NCBI RefSeq assembly: GCF_001499675.1
Contig: NZ_LN609302.1
Span: 1,153,896-1,217,895, forward strand
DNA: 64,000 bases
Reading direction: 5' to 3'
DNA from: Acetobacter ghanensis
Lineage (GTDB): Bacteria > Pseudomonadota > Alphaproteobacteria > Acetobacterales > Acetobacteraceae
Position numbers and translations under genes: made by a program. Under the pieces are notes generated by a model. The model had not been told where the DNA came from, ran no database searches, and saw only the letters and a program-made list of their open reading frames with translations. Positions 44,593-56,597 of the stretch are shown piece after piece (position 1 is the first letter of the stretch; the number at the start of each line of letters is the position of its first letter).

Positions 44593-46788
44593 ATGCTGAA
44601 CCCGATGTCTGTCATGGTGTTGCTGGAGGGGGAGTTCCGGCGGCTTGTGCTGTGGGGGCCTGTGCTGCTGGCGCTGGGGGCTCTGGCCTATTTTGTATGG
44701 CCCTATGAGCCGGGGTACGGGGCAGGGTTACTGCTGCCTGCCTGCATTGCTGTGGTGGGTTTGGGGGCCTGTTTTTATTGGCGTGGCAGCCTTGCCGCGC
44801 GGCTGGGCGGTGGTGCAGGCGTGGCGTTGGCTGTTGGGTTTGCTGCGGCATGGCTGGCGGCCCACCGTCAGCCCCCCATGCCCGAATTGCCGCGTAGGGC
44901 CACTGAGCTTACGGGCATTGTGCAGGATGTGGCCTATTTTCCCGCCCTATCTGGGCAGGGAGGACCGGTGCGGCGCGTCACACTGGCGCATGGTGTGCTG
45001 CATGATTTTGTAGATGACGGCATGGCCCCGCTGCGCCGGAGTCTGAGCATCCGCCTTGCACCGCAGGACGAGGGGAGTGTGGCGCCGGGGGACGGGTTGC
45101 GTGTGCGCGTGGTTTTGCAACCTCCCCCTTTTCCTGCCTTACCGGGAGGGCGGGATAAACAGTTCGAAGCATGGTTTTCTGGTCAGGCTGGCGGTGGTTA
45201 TGCCTTGGCAGGTGCGCAGGTGGAGCCGGGTCAGCCGCAGAAACTATTTGGGTATCAACATGCACTGACAATGCTGCGCCAGCGGGTGGATGCGCGGATA
45301 CGCCAAATTCTGCCCGGTTCATCCGGCACGGTTGTGGCGACTCTGTTGGCGGGCAGGGCTGAGTCTGTGCCGCAAAATGTGCGGGAGGACTTTGCCGCAT
45401 CCGGGCTTGCACACCTGCTGGCGGTTGCGGGGCTACACCTTGGCATTGTTATGGGGGCGGCCATGCTGGTCTGCCGTATGGGGCTGGCAGCGTGGGAGTA
45501 TGCGGCCCTCCGGTGGCCGTGCAAGGCCATTGCCGCAGGTACCGCATGGGTGGTGGGAGGCGGATATGTGCTGCTGACGGGGGCACACCTGCCTGCCGAA
45601 CGCAGTTGGATGATGTCCAGCGTTGTGGTGCTTGGGCTTGTGGTGGGGCGTAGGGCCGTGTCCATGCGGGGGCTGGCACTGGCTGCAACCATTATGCTGC
45701 TTGTGGCGCCACAGGTTGTGCTGGATGTGGCTTTTCAAATGTCCATGGCAGCGGTTATGGCGCTTGTGGCGGGGTATGAGGCCCTGCAACTGCGCATCTT
45801 ACGCTGGGTTTCCGGTATGAGTGGTGCAAAGCACACACTTGCCCGGCATGGCGTCATGCTGGTGCTGACCAGCCTGCTAGCTGGCACGGCCACTCTACCG
45901 GTGGTCATGGCGCATTTTGGTGTTGTGCAGCCGTTTTTTGTTTTGGCCAATCTAGTTGCTGTGCCGTTAATGGCGCTGTGGATTATGCCGTTGGGGCTGG
46001 TCGCGCTGGTTGCCATGCCTTTGCATGTTGATGCGCCGTTTTTACATCTTATGAGTGGTGGCGTGCGCGTTGTGTTGTGGTTGGCGCACTGCGTGGCTGG
46101 CTGGCCGGGTGCGCGTATTGCCGTGCCCGCCATGCCGGGTTGGGGGCTGGCTGCCGTTTTGCTGGGGTTGTGCTGGCTGTGTCTCTGGCGAGGGGCATGG
46201 CGGTGGTGGGGAATGCCCGTTGTACTGTTAGGCACCATAACCCCGTGGCTGGTGACGCAACCTGATATTCTGATCAGCCCGGATGGGCAGTTGATGGGTG
46301 TCAAAGACGTGGCCACCCTGCGTGTTATGGGGCATGCGCGGGATGAGCGCGCCCTAAAGGCGGCATGGGCGCAGGCTTTGGCTCTGCCTGTATCCGATTT
46401 TTCCGGCACAGGTGAGAACAGGGCAGAAACAGCCGATGGCAGCCTGCTCTGTGGTGAAAGCGAAGTGGCAGGTACCTGCGCTCTGCTGCGTTACGGGCAG
46501 GAAGTGATTTTGCGCATTCATGATCCATCGGACGGGCGTATTCCCCTGCCGGATGATGTGTGTGCACAGGCTGCGGCGGTGGTGAGTGTTGCCCCGCTTC
46601 GGGTATCCTGCCCTCATGTGCCTGTCAGGCTGGATCGTTTTTCTGCGTGGCGTGGTGGGGCGCAGGCTGTTTTTCTGGCGCATGGTGTGCGGGTGACCAG
46701 CGACCGGCAAAAACAGGGAGAACGCTTGTGGGTGCTCAAACCCGGCGGCCACGGTATGCCTACGCTGCCCTTGGCACAGGCTGAATAG
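44593..46788 (+). CDS. comEC: ComEC/Rec2-family DNA-uptake channel
   Basis: 731-residue polytopic membrane protein. Seen: N-terminal helices, a DUF4131-type soluble region with TELTGIVQDV and RRSLSIRLAP, then the competence domain with GLAHLLAVAGLHLGIVMG and LTGAHLPAERSWMM, which are family hallmarks, followed by about ten helices. The C-terminal 190 residues show no HxHxDH motif, so the usual metallo-beta-lactamase-like nuclease domain is absent or degenerate. The start at 44593 has GGGAG upstream; the longer frame is ignored. With DprA it suggests a natural transformation system. Confidence 0.88.
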   Translation: MLNPMSVMVLLEGEFRRLVLWGPVLLALGALAYFVWPYEPGYGAGLLLPACIAVVGLGACFYWRGSLAARLGGGAGVALAVGFAAAWLAAHRQPPMPELPRRATELTGIVQDVAYFPALSGQGGPVRRVTLAHGVLHDFVDDGMAPLRRSLSIRLAPQDEGSVAPGDGLRVRVVLQPPPFPALPGGRDKQFEAWFSGQAGGGYALAGAQVEPGQPQKLFGYQHALTMLRQRVDARIRQILPGSSGTVVATLLAGRAESVPQNVREDFAASGLAHLLAVAGLHLGIVMGAAMLVCRMGLAAWEYAALRWPCKAIAAGTAWVVGGGYVLLTGAHLPAERSWMMSSVVVLGLVVGRRAVSMRGLALAATIMLLVAPQVVLDVAFQMSMAAVMALVAGYEALQLRILRWVSGMSGAKHTLARHGVMLVLTSLLAGTATLPVVMAHFGVVQPFFVLANLVAVPLMALWIMPLGLVALVAMPLHVDAPFLHLMSGGVRVVLWLAHCVAGWPGARIAVPAMPGWGLAAVLLGLCWLCLWRGAWRWWGMPVVLLGTITPWLVTQPDILISPDGQLMGVKDVATLRVMGHARDERALKAAWAQALALPVSDFSGTGENRAETADGSLLCGESEVAGTCALLRYGQEVILRIHDPSDGRIPLPDDVCAQAAAVVSVAPLRVSCPHVPVRLDRFSAWRGGAQAVFLAHGVRVTSDRQKQGERLWVLKPGGHGMPTLPLAQAE

Positions 46789-46838
46789 GGCGAACGCATG
46801 TCAGACAAACACGTTATGTAGAGTGCTAGACAGGGAAC

Positions 46839-46878
46839 GTTGAGCAGGAGTTTTTAACTGTTTGCTCAACAGGTTTTT
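46839..46878 (+). terminator. hairpin after comEC
   Basis: GTTGAGCA (46839-46846) pairs with TGCTCAAC (46863-46870), eight pairs around a 16-base loop, followed by AGGTTTTTGG. The long loop and imperfect T run make this a modest terminator candidate. Confidence 0.4.
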
Positions 46879-46905
46879 GGCTTCTCATAAATAAAAGGCC
46901 TGATC

Positions 46906-47472
46906 ATGGACATCCCCCCAATTATTCCCGGAGTTTTGGCCAGAAAAGCTCGCAAGTCGCCTATGGCCCTGCTCTTGTGTTTGCTTGTGGGGTTGCCGTT
47001 GCTTTTGCCTCAGACCCATGCGCGGGCCGAGCAGGCTCCCACCATGTGGTACTGGCATAACTGGGCGGATAAATCCGGGATTAGCCACATGACCAAATGC
47101 CCAATACGGAATTTTGATCTCAAAACAATGTCGCGCCCGGCTGGGCCTCAATGGCAGGACCGACAGACCCCCGGTGCGGCGCAGATGATTTTTACCGTCC
47201 AGCCCGCGCATTGGAATGGCACGTGGCACCCCGACCCCAAGGTCCAGTGGATTATTCCCTTGAGCGGGTCATGGTATGTGACCGCCATGGATGGGACAAA
47301 GGTGGTCATGGGGCCGGGAGAAATATCGCTCGGCGAGGACCAGCGGAGCGTGCGCGACGGCGCTGGTCGCATTGGGCACTACGCCGGTAATGTGGGGGAT
47401 GGACCGGTGCAGCTTCTGGTGATCCAGACGGATGAGGTGCCCACCATTGGGCAACCCTGCCGCTTTAGGTAG
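46906..47472 (+). CDS. secreted cupin-like protein
   Basis: 188 residues with a signal peptide (about 1-42, hydrophobic core ALLLCLLVGLPLLL, ending THARAEQ). The mature part has a cupin-like beta pattern: QMIFTVQPAHWNGTWHPD, WIIPLSGSWYVTAMDG and VVMGPGEISLGED. Histidines in PAHWNGTWHPD and a later GHY may bind a metal, but a full HxHxE set is not present. Function is unknown; similar exported cupins occur in acetic acid bacteria. It converges with the AhpD-like gene, with a small hairpin between them. Confidence 0.75.
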   Translation: MDIPPIIPGVLARKARKSPMALLLCLLVGLPLLLPQTHARAEQAPTMWYWHNWADKSGISHMTKCPIRNFDLKTMSRPAGPQWQDRQTPGAAQMIFTVQPAHWNGTWHPDPKVQWIIPLSGSWYVTAMDGTKVVMGPGEISLGEDQRSVRDGAGRIGHYAGNVGDGPVQLLVIQTDEVPTIGQPCRFR

Positions 47473-47491
47473 GAGGCACCCGGCTGCACGC

Positions 47492-47509
47492 ACCCGCTTG
47501 GCGGGTTTT
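47492..47509 (+). terminator. short terminator after the cupin gene
   Basis: ACCCGC (47492-47497) pairs with GCGGGT (47501-47506) across a three-base loop, followed by TTTT. It lies between convergent stops. Confidence 0.5.
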
Positions 47510-47846
47510 AGCCCTCCGCGCTGTCAAACGCTTCCATAACCCGGCTGGAGTAAACGAGGGCCGCGCCCGCGTTTAGCGCCACGGCGACACCCAGAGCCTC
47601 GGCAATTTCCTCCTTGCTTGCGCCAGCTTTGCGCGCGGCGGCGGAATGGACGGCAATGCACCCATCGCATCGGGTGGTTACGGCCACCGCCAGCGCAATG
47701 AGCTCACGCGTTTTAGCGTCCAGATGCTTCAGTTCGGGCAGTGGAGTTTCCAGCGTTTGCAACCCCTTGAGTGTATTGGGGGTCAATTGGGCCAGTGTTT
47801 TGACATTTTTTTGCATATTGGCGCGATAAGCGTTCCAGTCGGTCAT
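47508..47846 (-). CDS. AhpD-like carboxymuconolactone decarboxylase family protein
   Basis: 112 residues, all-helical. Seen: the CxxC-x3-H motif TTRCDGCIAVHSAAARKAG near residue 60, the redox site of AhpD-like alkylhydroperoxidases. It is probably a thiol-peroxide or disulfide-exchange protein rather than a decarboxylase. The ATG at 47846 is chosen because the frame before it (17 codons) does not resemble the family. It is divergent from zapE with an 84-base gap, which holds both promoters. Confidence 0.88.
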   Translation of the reverse strand: MTDWNAYRANMQKNVKTLAQLTPNTLKGLQTLETPLPELKHLDAKTRELIALAVAVTTRCDGCIAVHSAAARKAGASKEEIAEALGVAVALNAGAALVYSSRVMEAFDSAEG

Positions 47847-47930
47847 GACGTGGACTCCGATATGGGTATGATGGACCCCAGAACAGCACCAGAGCACTTC
47901 GGCCTTGTCACGACACGGTTAGGAGAGGTG

Positions 47931-49199
47931 ATGGCGCTTGCAGAAAGAGCCTTCAAGCCGTTATCGGGCAGAATTATGACAGATATGAACATGAGCGGGG
48001 CCTCCGCAGCGACCAGGCAGGGGCCTCTGGCAGTTTACCAGCAGCGTATTGCCACTGGTGACATAAAGAGTGATCCGGATCAGGCTCGTGTGGTCGAGCG
48101 CCTGGACCAGTTGTGGCGCGAACTGGCCGCCATGCCCGAACGCCCGCCACAGGCCGCAGCGCCCGCCAGCAAAGGGCGCGGTTTTCTGGCAGGGTTGGCC
48201 AAAAGGCTAATGAACCAGCCAGCCCAGACTGCGCAGCACCGCCCGCGCGGTCTTTATATTGTAGGGCGGGTCGGCCGTGGCAAAACCATGGTCATGGATC
48301 TGTTTTTCGGGTGTGCGCCTGTCAGGCTCAAGGAGCGTATTCACTTCCTGCGCTTCATGCAGGATGTGCATCAGAAGCTCCATGCCCTTAAGGCTGCCAA
48401 CCCCGGTATGACGGACCCTATTCCGCCGCTGGCCAAAGCCATTGCAGCGCGTGTGCAGTTGCTGTGCTTTGACGAGTTCCAGGTCAACGACATTGCAGAC
48501 GCCATGATTCTGGGGCGACTGTTTGAAGCTCTGTTTGCAGATGGGGTGGTTATTGTGGCCACCTCCAACACGGAACCCTCGCAACTGTTCCAGAACCGTC
48601 CGGGGGCAGACGCCTTTAAGCCCTTTATTGCCATTATCAAGCGCGAACTGGATACGATCGAGCTGGATTCGCCAAGGGATTACCGGCGTGGGCGCGAGCA
48701 GGACCGACAGACATGGCTTGTCCCGGCGGATGCGCAGGCCCATGCCACGCTGGACCGGATATTTGCGCATCAGGCGGGTTCCGCCAGCCCTGCGCCAGTC
48801 ACGCTGGAATTTATTGGGCGCAGTTTTGTCGTGGAGCAGGCGGCAGGTCCGGTGTGCCGTTTCGATTTCAACTCTTTGTGTGGAAAACCGCTGGGTCCGA
48901 ACGACTATCTGGCGTTGGCCAAGCGTTTTCCCGTTGTCGTGATCGATAACATACCCTGCATGGGGCAGGACGAAGCCAACCTCGCGCGGCGCTTCATCAC
49001 GCTCATAGATGCCTTGTATGATAACGGAAATCTGCTGTTTGCCTCAGCTGCGGCCCCACCTGACAAACTGTTTACCGAGGGTGAAGGATCGGACGCTTTT
49101 GCCCGCACAGCCTCCCGTCTGGCTGAAATGGGCAGTGAAAGCTGGCTCGAACACGGTGCGCAGGCGGCACAGGCGGCGCACAGCCTCGCTAGAGCGTGA
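47931..49199 (+). CDS. zapE: cell division protein ZapE (AFG1-like ATPase)
   Basis: ATPase that associates with the divisome, known in E. coli to affect the FtsZ ring under low oxygen or heat. 422 residues from the ATG at 47931, which has AGGAGAGG directly before it. A second ATG at 47976 is possible. Seen: Walker A GRVGRGKTMVMDLFF near residue 118, Walker B LLCFDEFQVND near residue 180 and ATSNTEPSQLF (sensor region). The order zapE-sucA is common in alphaproteobacteria, where zapE sits near the TCA-cycle genes. Confidence 0.88.
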   Translation: MALAERAFKPLSGRIMTDMNMSGASAATRQGPLAVYQQRIATGDIKSDPDQARVVERLDQLWRELAAMPERPPQAAAPASKGRGFLAGLAKRLMNQPAQTAQHRPRGLYIVGRVGRGKTMVMDLFFGCAPVRLKERIHFLRFMQDVHQKLHALKAANPGMTDPIPPLAKAIAARVQLLCFDEFQVNDIADAMILGRLFEALFADGVVIVATSNTEPSQLFQNRPGADAFKPFIAIIKRELDTIELDSPRDYRRGREQDRQTWLVPADAQAHATLDRIFAHQAGSASPAPVTLEFIGRSFVVEQAAGPVCRFDFNSLCGKPLGPNDYLALAKRFPVVVIDNIPCMGQDEANLARRFITLIDALYDNGNLLFASAAAPPDKLFTEGEGSDAFARTASRLAEMGSESWLEHGAQAAQAAHSLARA

Positions 49200-49403
49200 C
49201 AGGTGGTGCCCTTGTTCCGGCCCCATGGCCGGTCTAGCTCTTGAGACAGAAAGAGGCCGGGGGCTGTCTGCTTCTGGCAAGGGATATCAAGGGCACTCCA
49301 CGAATGGGTGGGGTGAAGGAAAAGATGGTCCGGCTTACGTTGGAGTGTGACACAACATCTGGTCTGCGGCGCGAGATCACCCCGCGACAGGGAGGAATGT
49401 GAG

Positions 49404-52271
<2,868 letters not shown>

Positions 52272-52321
52272 GCACGGCCTGAAATTTTAGAAGAATTGTC
52301 CGCCTTACGCGGAAGAAAAAC

Positions 52322-52352
52322 CCTGTGTGGAAAAACCATTGCCCCACACAGG
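52322..52352 (+). other. intercistronic hairpin between sucA and sucB
   Basis: CCTGTGTGG (52322-52330) and CCACACAGG (52344-52352) are perfect inverted copies with a 13-base loop, ending 28 bases before the sucB ATG. There is no T run. It may protect or process the mRNA, or affect sucB translation. Confidence 0.55.
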
Positions 52353-52380
52353 AGATTTCTTGAGAAGAATGGGGAACAGG

Positions 52381-53598
52381 ATGTCAGTCGAGATCAAGGT
52401 GCCAACACTGGGCGAGAGCGTGACCACGGCAACCATTGCCAAATGGCTGAAGCAGCCGGGCGATGCCGTAAAGGAAGATGAACCGGTCGTTGAACTTGAA
52501 ACTGATAAGGTCAGTGTGGAAGTAGCCGCCCCGCAGGCTGGCGTGCTTGGCCCGCAGGCCGTGAAGGAAGGGGACGAGGTAGAAGTAGGTGCCCTGCTGG
52601 CTACCGTTGAACCCGGCAAGGCGGGGGCCGCCCCAGCAGCGCCCAAGGCCACAGCACCGGAAAAGAAGGTGGAAGCCCCCGCCGCCCCGGCAGCAAAACC
52701 AGCAGCGCCTGCAGTGGATTCCGCTGCGGCCCTGCCAGCAGCACGCAAGATCATGGCTGAAAATGGCCTGAATGCAGGGCAGGTTGGTCAGGGTACAGGC
52801 CTTGGCGGGCGTATTACCAAAGGCGATGTTCTGGGCTTTTTGTCCCAGCCGCAGGCAAGTGCGCCAGCAGCAGCACCAAAGCCCGCCCGTAAGGACGACC
52901 CGCGTGAAGAACGCGTGAAGATGACGCGCCTGCGCCGCACCATTGCCCGCCGCCTGAAGGAAGCGCAGAACACGGCGGCCATGCTGACCACGTTTAACGA
53001 AATCGACATGTCCGGTGCCATGGCGCTGCGTGCCGAGTTTCAGGAAAACTTTGTTAAAAAGCATGGTGTGAAGCTGGGTTATATGTCCATCTTCTCCCGC
53101 GCGGTTATTGCCGCCCTTAAAGAATTCCCGGCCATTAACGCCGAGATTGACGGGGAAGACGTGATTTACCGCGACTTCGTCAACCTTGGTATTGCCGTGG
53201 GTGGCCCCAACGGTCTGGTCGTGCCGGTTATTCGCGATGCGGATAAAATGAGCTTTGCCCAGATTGAAAAAACCATTGCCGGGTTTGGTAAGGCCGCGCG
53301 TGAAGGTACGCTTAAGCTGGATGAACTCTCCGGCGGTACGTTCTCCATTACCAACGGCGGCATCTATGGCTCGCTGCTGTCCACCCCGATCCTGAACTCC
53401 CCGCAGTCCGGTATTCTGGGCATGCACTCCATTCAGGAACGCCCGGTTGCCGTAAACGGGCAGGTGGTCATTCGCCCGATGATGTATGTGGCCCTGTCCT
53501 ACGACCATCGCATCGTGGACGGTAAGGAGGCGGTCAGCTTCCTTGTAAGGCTCAAACAGAATGTGGAAGACCCCCGCCGCCTGCTGATTGACGTCTGA
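52381..53598 (+). CDS. sucB: dihydrolipoyl succinyltransferase (E2 of 2-oxoglutarate dehydrogenase)
   Basis: 405 residues. Domain order: lipoyl domain (1-77) with the lipoyl lysine in [11 protein letters not shown], an Ala/Pro linker, peripheral-subunit-binding domain (about 115-155, [16 protein letters not shown]), and catalytic domain with [13 protein letters not shown] near the end, whose HxxxD is catalytic. The start ATG at 52381 begins MSVEIKVP; the 18 extra codons before it are ignored. Lpd follows after 89 bases, with a terminator-like hairpin between. Confidence 0.96.
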   Translation: MSVEIKVPTLGESVTTATIAKWLKQPGDAVKEDEPVVELETDKVSVEVAAPQAGVLGPQAVKEGDEVEVGALLATVEPGKAGAAPAAPKATAPEKKVEAPAAPAAKPAAPAVDSAAALPAARKIMAENGLNAGQVGQGTGLGGRITKGDVLGFLSQPQASAPAAAPKPARKDDPREERVKMTRLRRTIARRLKEAQNTAAMLTTFNEIDMSGAMALRAEFQENFVKKHGVKLGYMSIFSRAVIAALKEFPAINAEIDGEDVIYRDFVNLGIAVGGPNGLVVPVIRDADKMSFAQIEKTIAGFGKAAREGTLKLDELSGGTFSITNGGIYGSLLSTPILNSPQSGILGMHSIQERPVAVNGQVVIRPMMYVALSYDHRIVDGKEAVSFLVRLKQNVEDPRRLLIDV

Positions 53599-53612
53599 TC
53601 TGACACTGGCAC

Positions 53613-53657
53613 AGGCCGGAGGCTGCCTATGCGCTGCTCTCCGGCCTTTCCTTTTTT
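53613..53657 (+). terminator. terminator-like hairpin between sucB and lpd
   Basis: AGGCCGGAG (53613-53621) pairs with CTCCGGCCT (53639-53647), a nine-pair GC-rich stem, then TTCCTTTTTT. It resembles an intrinsic terminator and would lower lpd expression from the sucA promoter unless partly read through. Confidence 0.7.
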
Positions 53658-53687
53658 GCAGAACCCAACGTGAGCGAGACAATACCC

Positions 53688-55406
53688 ATGCCGACCGAAA
53701 TTAAAGTACCGACCCTTGGAGAAAGCGTAACCACCGCCACGGTAGGGAAGTGGCTCAAGCAGCCGGGTGAAGCGGTTAAGGAAGACGAACCGGTTGTAGA
53801 GCTGGAAACAGACAAGGTAAGCGTTGAAGTGCCTGCCCCAGCCGCCGGTCGGCTGGAAAACCATGCCGTGAAGGAAGGCGATGAGGTTGAAGTGGGTGCC
53901 GTGCTGGCCCTGCTGGAAGCCGGAGCCGCAGGCAAGGCCGCAGCCCCGGCAGCACAAGCCGCTCCCACGCAGGCTGCCCCTGCTCCCAAGGCGGAAGCAC
54001 AGGCTACTCCCCCGGCTGAGACGGATTACGATGTTGTGGTCATTGGTGCGGGGCCGGGTGGGTATGTCTGCGCCATTCGCGCCGCCCAGCTCGGCTTCAA
54101 GGTTGCCTGCGTGGAAAAACGCGCAACCCTTGGTGGCACGTGCCTGAATGTCGGCTGCATTCCCTCCAAGGCGCTGCTTCAGTCCTCCGAAAATTATCAC
54201 GCTGCGGGGCATGACTTTGCCGCCCATGGTGTGCTGATTGATAGCGTAAAGCTCGATCTGGCCAAGATGCAGGCCCGCAAGGCCGATATTGTTGGTGCTA
54301 ACGTGAAGGGGGTTGAATTCCTTTTCAAGAAAAACGGCATCACATGGCTTAAAGGTCATGGCAAGGTGGAAGGCACGGGCCGCCTGAGCGTGGATGGTAA
54401 GCCGGTAACAGCCAAACACATCATAATTGCCAGTGGCAGCGACAGCGCAAACCTGCCGGGCATTGAGATTGATGAAAAAGTTATTGTCACCTCCACCGGT
54501 GCGCTGGAACTGTCCGAAGTGCCCAAGCGCCTGGTGGTTATTGGTGGCGGCGTAATCGGTCTGGAACTGGGCAGCGTATGGCACCGCCTTGGTGCGGAAG
54601 TGACCGTGGTTGAGTTCCTGGACCGTCTGGTGCCCGGTACGGATAACGAAGTGGCAGCACAGTTCCAGAAACTGCTGACAAAGCAGGGCTTCAAGATGAA
54701 GCTGGGCCACAAGGTGACCAAAGCCGAAAAAACCAAAAAAGGCGTTGTGCTCAGCATTGAACCCTCTGCCGGTGGTGCAGTGGAAACGCTGGAAGCCGAT
54801 GTGGTTCTGGTTGCAGTTGGTCGTACAGCTGCCAGTAAAAACATGGGGCTGGAAGAAGCCGGTATTGCGCTGGACAAGCGTGGCCGTGTGGAAGTGGACG
54901 CCCATTACGCTACCAACGTGCCGGGTATTTACGCCATTGGGGACGTAATTGCTGGCCCCATGCTGGCCCACAAGGCGGAAGAGGAAGGTGTGGCTCTGGC
55001 CGAACTGCTGGCAGGGCAGGCCGGGCACGTCAATTACGATGCCATTCCCGGCGTTATTTATACATGGCCGGAAGTTGCTTCCGTCGGCTTTACGGAAGAG
55101 CAGCTCAAGGACAAAGGCGTTGCTTACAAGACTGGCAAGTTCCCCTTCCTTGCCAATGGCCGCGCACGTGCGCTGGGCATGACGGATGGCTTTGTTAAAG
55201 TGCTGGCCGACAAGCAGACAGACCGCGTGCTGGGTGTGCACATTATTGGCCCCGCAGCAGGTGAACTGATTGCCGAAGCAACGATGGCGATCGAATTTGG
55301 CGCCTCTGCGGAAGATATTGGCCGCGTCTGCCACGCGCATCCAACCCTGAGCGAAGCCGTAAAAGAAGCCGCGCTGGGTGCTGACAACCGCGCGATCAAC
55401 ATCTGA
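53688..55406 (+). CDS. lpd: dihydrolipoyl dehydrogenase with N-terminal lipoyl domain
   Basis: E3 flavoprotein, 572 residues. An N-terminal lipoyl domain (about 1-78) contains [11 protein letters not shown] and closely resembles that of SucB. After an Ala/Pro linker comes the E3 core with the FAD motif [14 protein letters not shown] type, redox pair [13 protein letters not shown] (about residue 150), NAD site and C-terminal HAHPTLSEA with the catalytic His. The start ATG at 53688 is chosen; a GTG at 53670 would add six residues. Lipoyl-bearing E3 is known from some pyruvate dehydrogenases; here it lies with 2-oxoglutarate dehydrogenase genes. Confidence 0.94.
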   Translation: MPTEIKVPTLGESVTTATVGKWLKQPGEAVKEDEPVVELETDKVSVEVPAPAAGRLENHAVKEGDEVEVGAVLALLEAGAAGKAAAPAAQAAPTQAAPAPKAEAQATPPAETDYDVVVIGAGPGGYVCAIRAAQLGFKVACVEKRATLGGTCLNVGCIPSKALLQSSENYHAAGHDFAAHGVLIDSVKLDLAKMQARKADIVGANVKGVEFLFKKNGITWLKGHGKVEGTGRLSVDGKPVTAKHIIIASGSDSANLPGIEIDEKVIVTSTGALELSEVPKRLVVIGGGVIGLELGSVWHRLGAEVTVVEFLDRLVPGTDNEVAAQFQKLLTKQGFKMKLGHKVTKAEKTKKGVVLSIEPSAGGAVETLEADVVLVAVGRTAASKNMGLEEAGIALDKRGRVEVDAHYATNVPGIYAIGDVIAGPMLAHKAEEEGVALAELLAGQAGHVNYDAIPGVIYTWPEVASVGFTEEQLKDKGVAYKTGKFPFLANGRARALGMTDGFVKVLADKQTDRVLGVHIIGPAAGELIAEATMAIEFGASAEDIGRVCHAHPTLSEAVKEAALGADNRAINI

Positions 55407-55439
55407 TAATTTTCATCCTGTCAGAACTGGTGTCATACT

Positions 55440-55465
55440 CTCTCCCGTAGTTCCATACGGGAGAG
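55440..55465 (+). promoter_or_regulatory. hairpin covering the ribosome binding site of the L,D-transpeptidase gene
   Basis: CTCTCCCGTA (55440-55449) and TACGGGAGAG (55456-55465) are perfect ten-base inverted copies around a six-base loop. The right arm includes GGGAGAG, the likely ribosome binding site, four bases before the ATG. There is no T run. Confidence 0.6.
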
Positions 55466-55469
55466 CGTT

Positions 55470-56501
55470 ATGTGCGCGACAAGGAATCTGGCAGTCTGGT
55501 CAGCCATGGCTGGCAGTTTTCTGGCTTTCCCCAGTATGGTCTGGGCACAGGCGGTATGGCAGCGCCCAGACCATACCGCCACCTTGCCCACGCCAGAGCA
55601 GACACGCCCTGCTCATGTAGATGATAGCGCTTTGGACCCTGCTTTTGCTGGTGTGTCCGGCGCGGCTCCCATACATTCCGATACCCCTGAAGAGCAGGCA
55701 TTACCGCCCATTCCTGTTGTTTCGGAAGATGAAGCACGGCAGGAGGCGGAGGCCCTTACCAGAGCCTTCCGGCATGAGGTGCCGGTCGCTCTTCCTGTAT
55801 CCTCTGCATATAAAACGGCATGGGTTGCATTAGCGCGCCAGCAGCTTGAGCAGGCGGGGTATGTGCTGGACCGACCACAGGTGCTTGTGGTGGTGGATCG
55901 TAACCCCAGAGTGCAGCGTCTGTGCCTGATTCTGGCTTTGCCTTCCAGCCCGGACTGGCAGGTTATTGGCAGCGCCAGAGTCTCTACCGGCACAACGGGG
56001 CGCAAATATTATTACATTACCCCCACGGGCGTTTTTCCCAATTCGGCAGATCGGCTTGGGTACCGTGCTTTAGGCACCAAGAATGAAAACGGCATTATGG
56101 GAAATGGTACAACAGGTATGCGCGTGTGGGATTTTGGCTGGCAGTGGGCGGAAAAAGGGTGGTTACTCAGCCACGATAAGGTGCAGATCCGTTTGGAAAT
56201 GCACGCCACAGACCCTGTATATCTGGAACAGCGTTTGGGGCATACTGCATCGGAAGGATGTATCCGTATTCCGTCCTCGCTGAATGTGTTTATCGACAGG
56301 CACGGGCTGCTGGATGTGCAGTATGAGCAAAAAGCGGCCGTAGACCGTCGTTTTGCTGCCTTGTTACGCAAAGACCGCGTTGCCTCACCCATAGCCGGGT
56401 TGGTTGTTGTTGTGGTGGATACGGCTGATTATGCCTCTCCGCTGCCTTTGGCGGTGCTTAAAAACACCGATATGCTGCATAAGCATGATGCGCGTGGCTA
56501 G
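55470..56501 (+). CDS. L,D-transpeptidase (YkuD domain)
   Basis: 343 residues, exported (signal about 1-26, ending MVWAQA). After a proline-rich, low-complexity segment, the YkuD domain runs from about residue 135: IGSARVSTGTTGRKYYYITPTGVF and the catalytic motif MHATDP...HTASEGCIRIPS, with the nucleophilic Cys in SEGCIRI. Such enzymes form 3-3 peptidoglycan cross-links or attach proteins to the wall. The start at 55470 is preceded by GGGAGAG, which lies inside a hairpin. A strong terminator follows. Confidence 0.88.
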   Translation: MCATRNLAVWSAMAGSFLAFPSMVWAQAVWQRPDHTATLPTPEQTRPAHVDDSALDPAFAGVSGAAPIHSDTPEEQALPPIPVVSEDEARQEAEALTRAFRHEVPVALPVSSAYKTAWVALARQQLEQAGYVLDRPQVLVVVDRNPRVQRLCLILALPSSPDWQVIGSARVSTGTTGRKYYYITPTGVFPNSADRLGYRALGTKNENGIMGNGTTGMRVWDFGWQWAEKGWLLSHDKVQIRLEMHATDPVYLEQRLGHTASEGCIRIPSSLNVFIDRHGLLDVQYEQKAAVDRRFAALLRKDRVASPIAGLVVVVVDTADYASPLPLAVLKNTDMLHKHDARG

Positions 56502-56536
56502 TGTGCGGATAGTACGTTGGCGAGCTGCATATAAAT

Positions 56537-56570
56537 AAAGCGCAAGCTGTTGGGCTTGCGCTTTTGTTTG
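56537..56570 (+). terminator. terminator after the L,D-transpeptidase gene
   Basis: AAAGCGCAAGC (56537-56547) and GCTTGCGCTTT (56554-56564) form a perfect 11-pair stem with a TGTTGG loop, followed by TGTTTG. It probably ends the L,D-transpeptidase transcript and, less well, the DUF3597 transcript. Confidence 0.75.
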
Positions 56571-56597
56571 TCTGGAGTGTGGTTATCCAGCGGGGAG

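Noticed and set aside
43103..44599. A 498-codon open frame on the plus strand across gltX
   Set aside because: It is a shadow of gltX: the minus strand has HIGH and KMSKS motifs, and the plus frame gives a low-information, Gly/Gln/His-rich product.
53499..55340. A 613-codon open frame on the minus strand over lpd
   Set aside because: It mirrors lpd codons on the opposite strand of a GC-rich gene. It has no domain that I recognise, while the plus strand gives complete E3 motifs.
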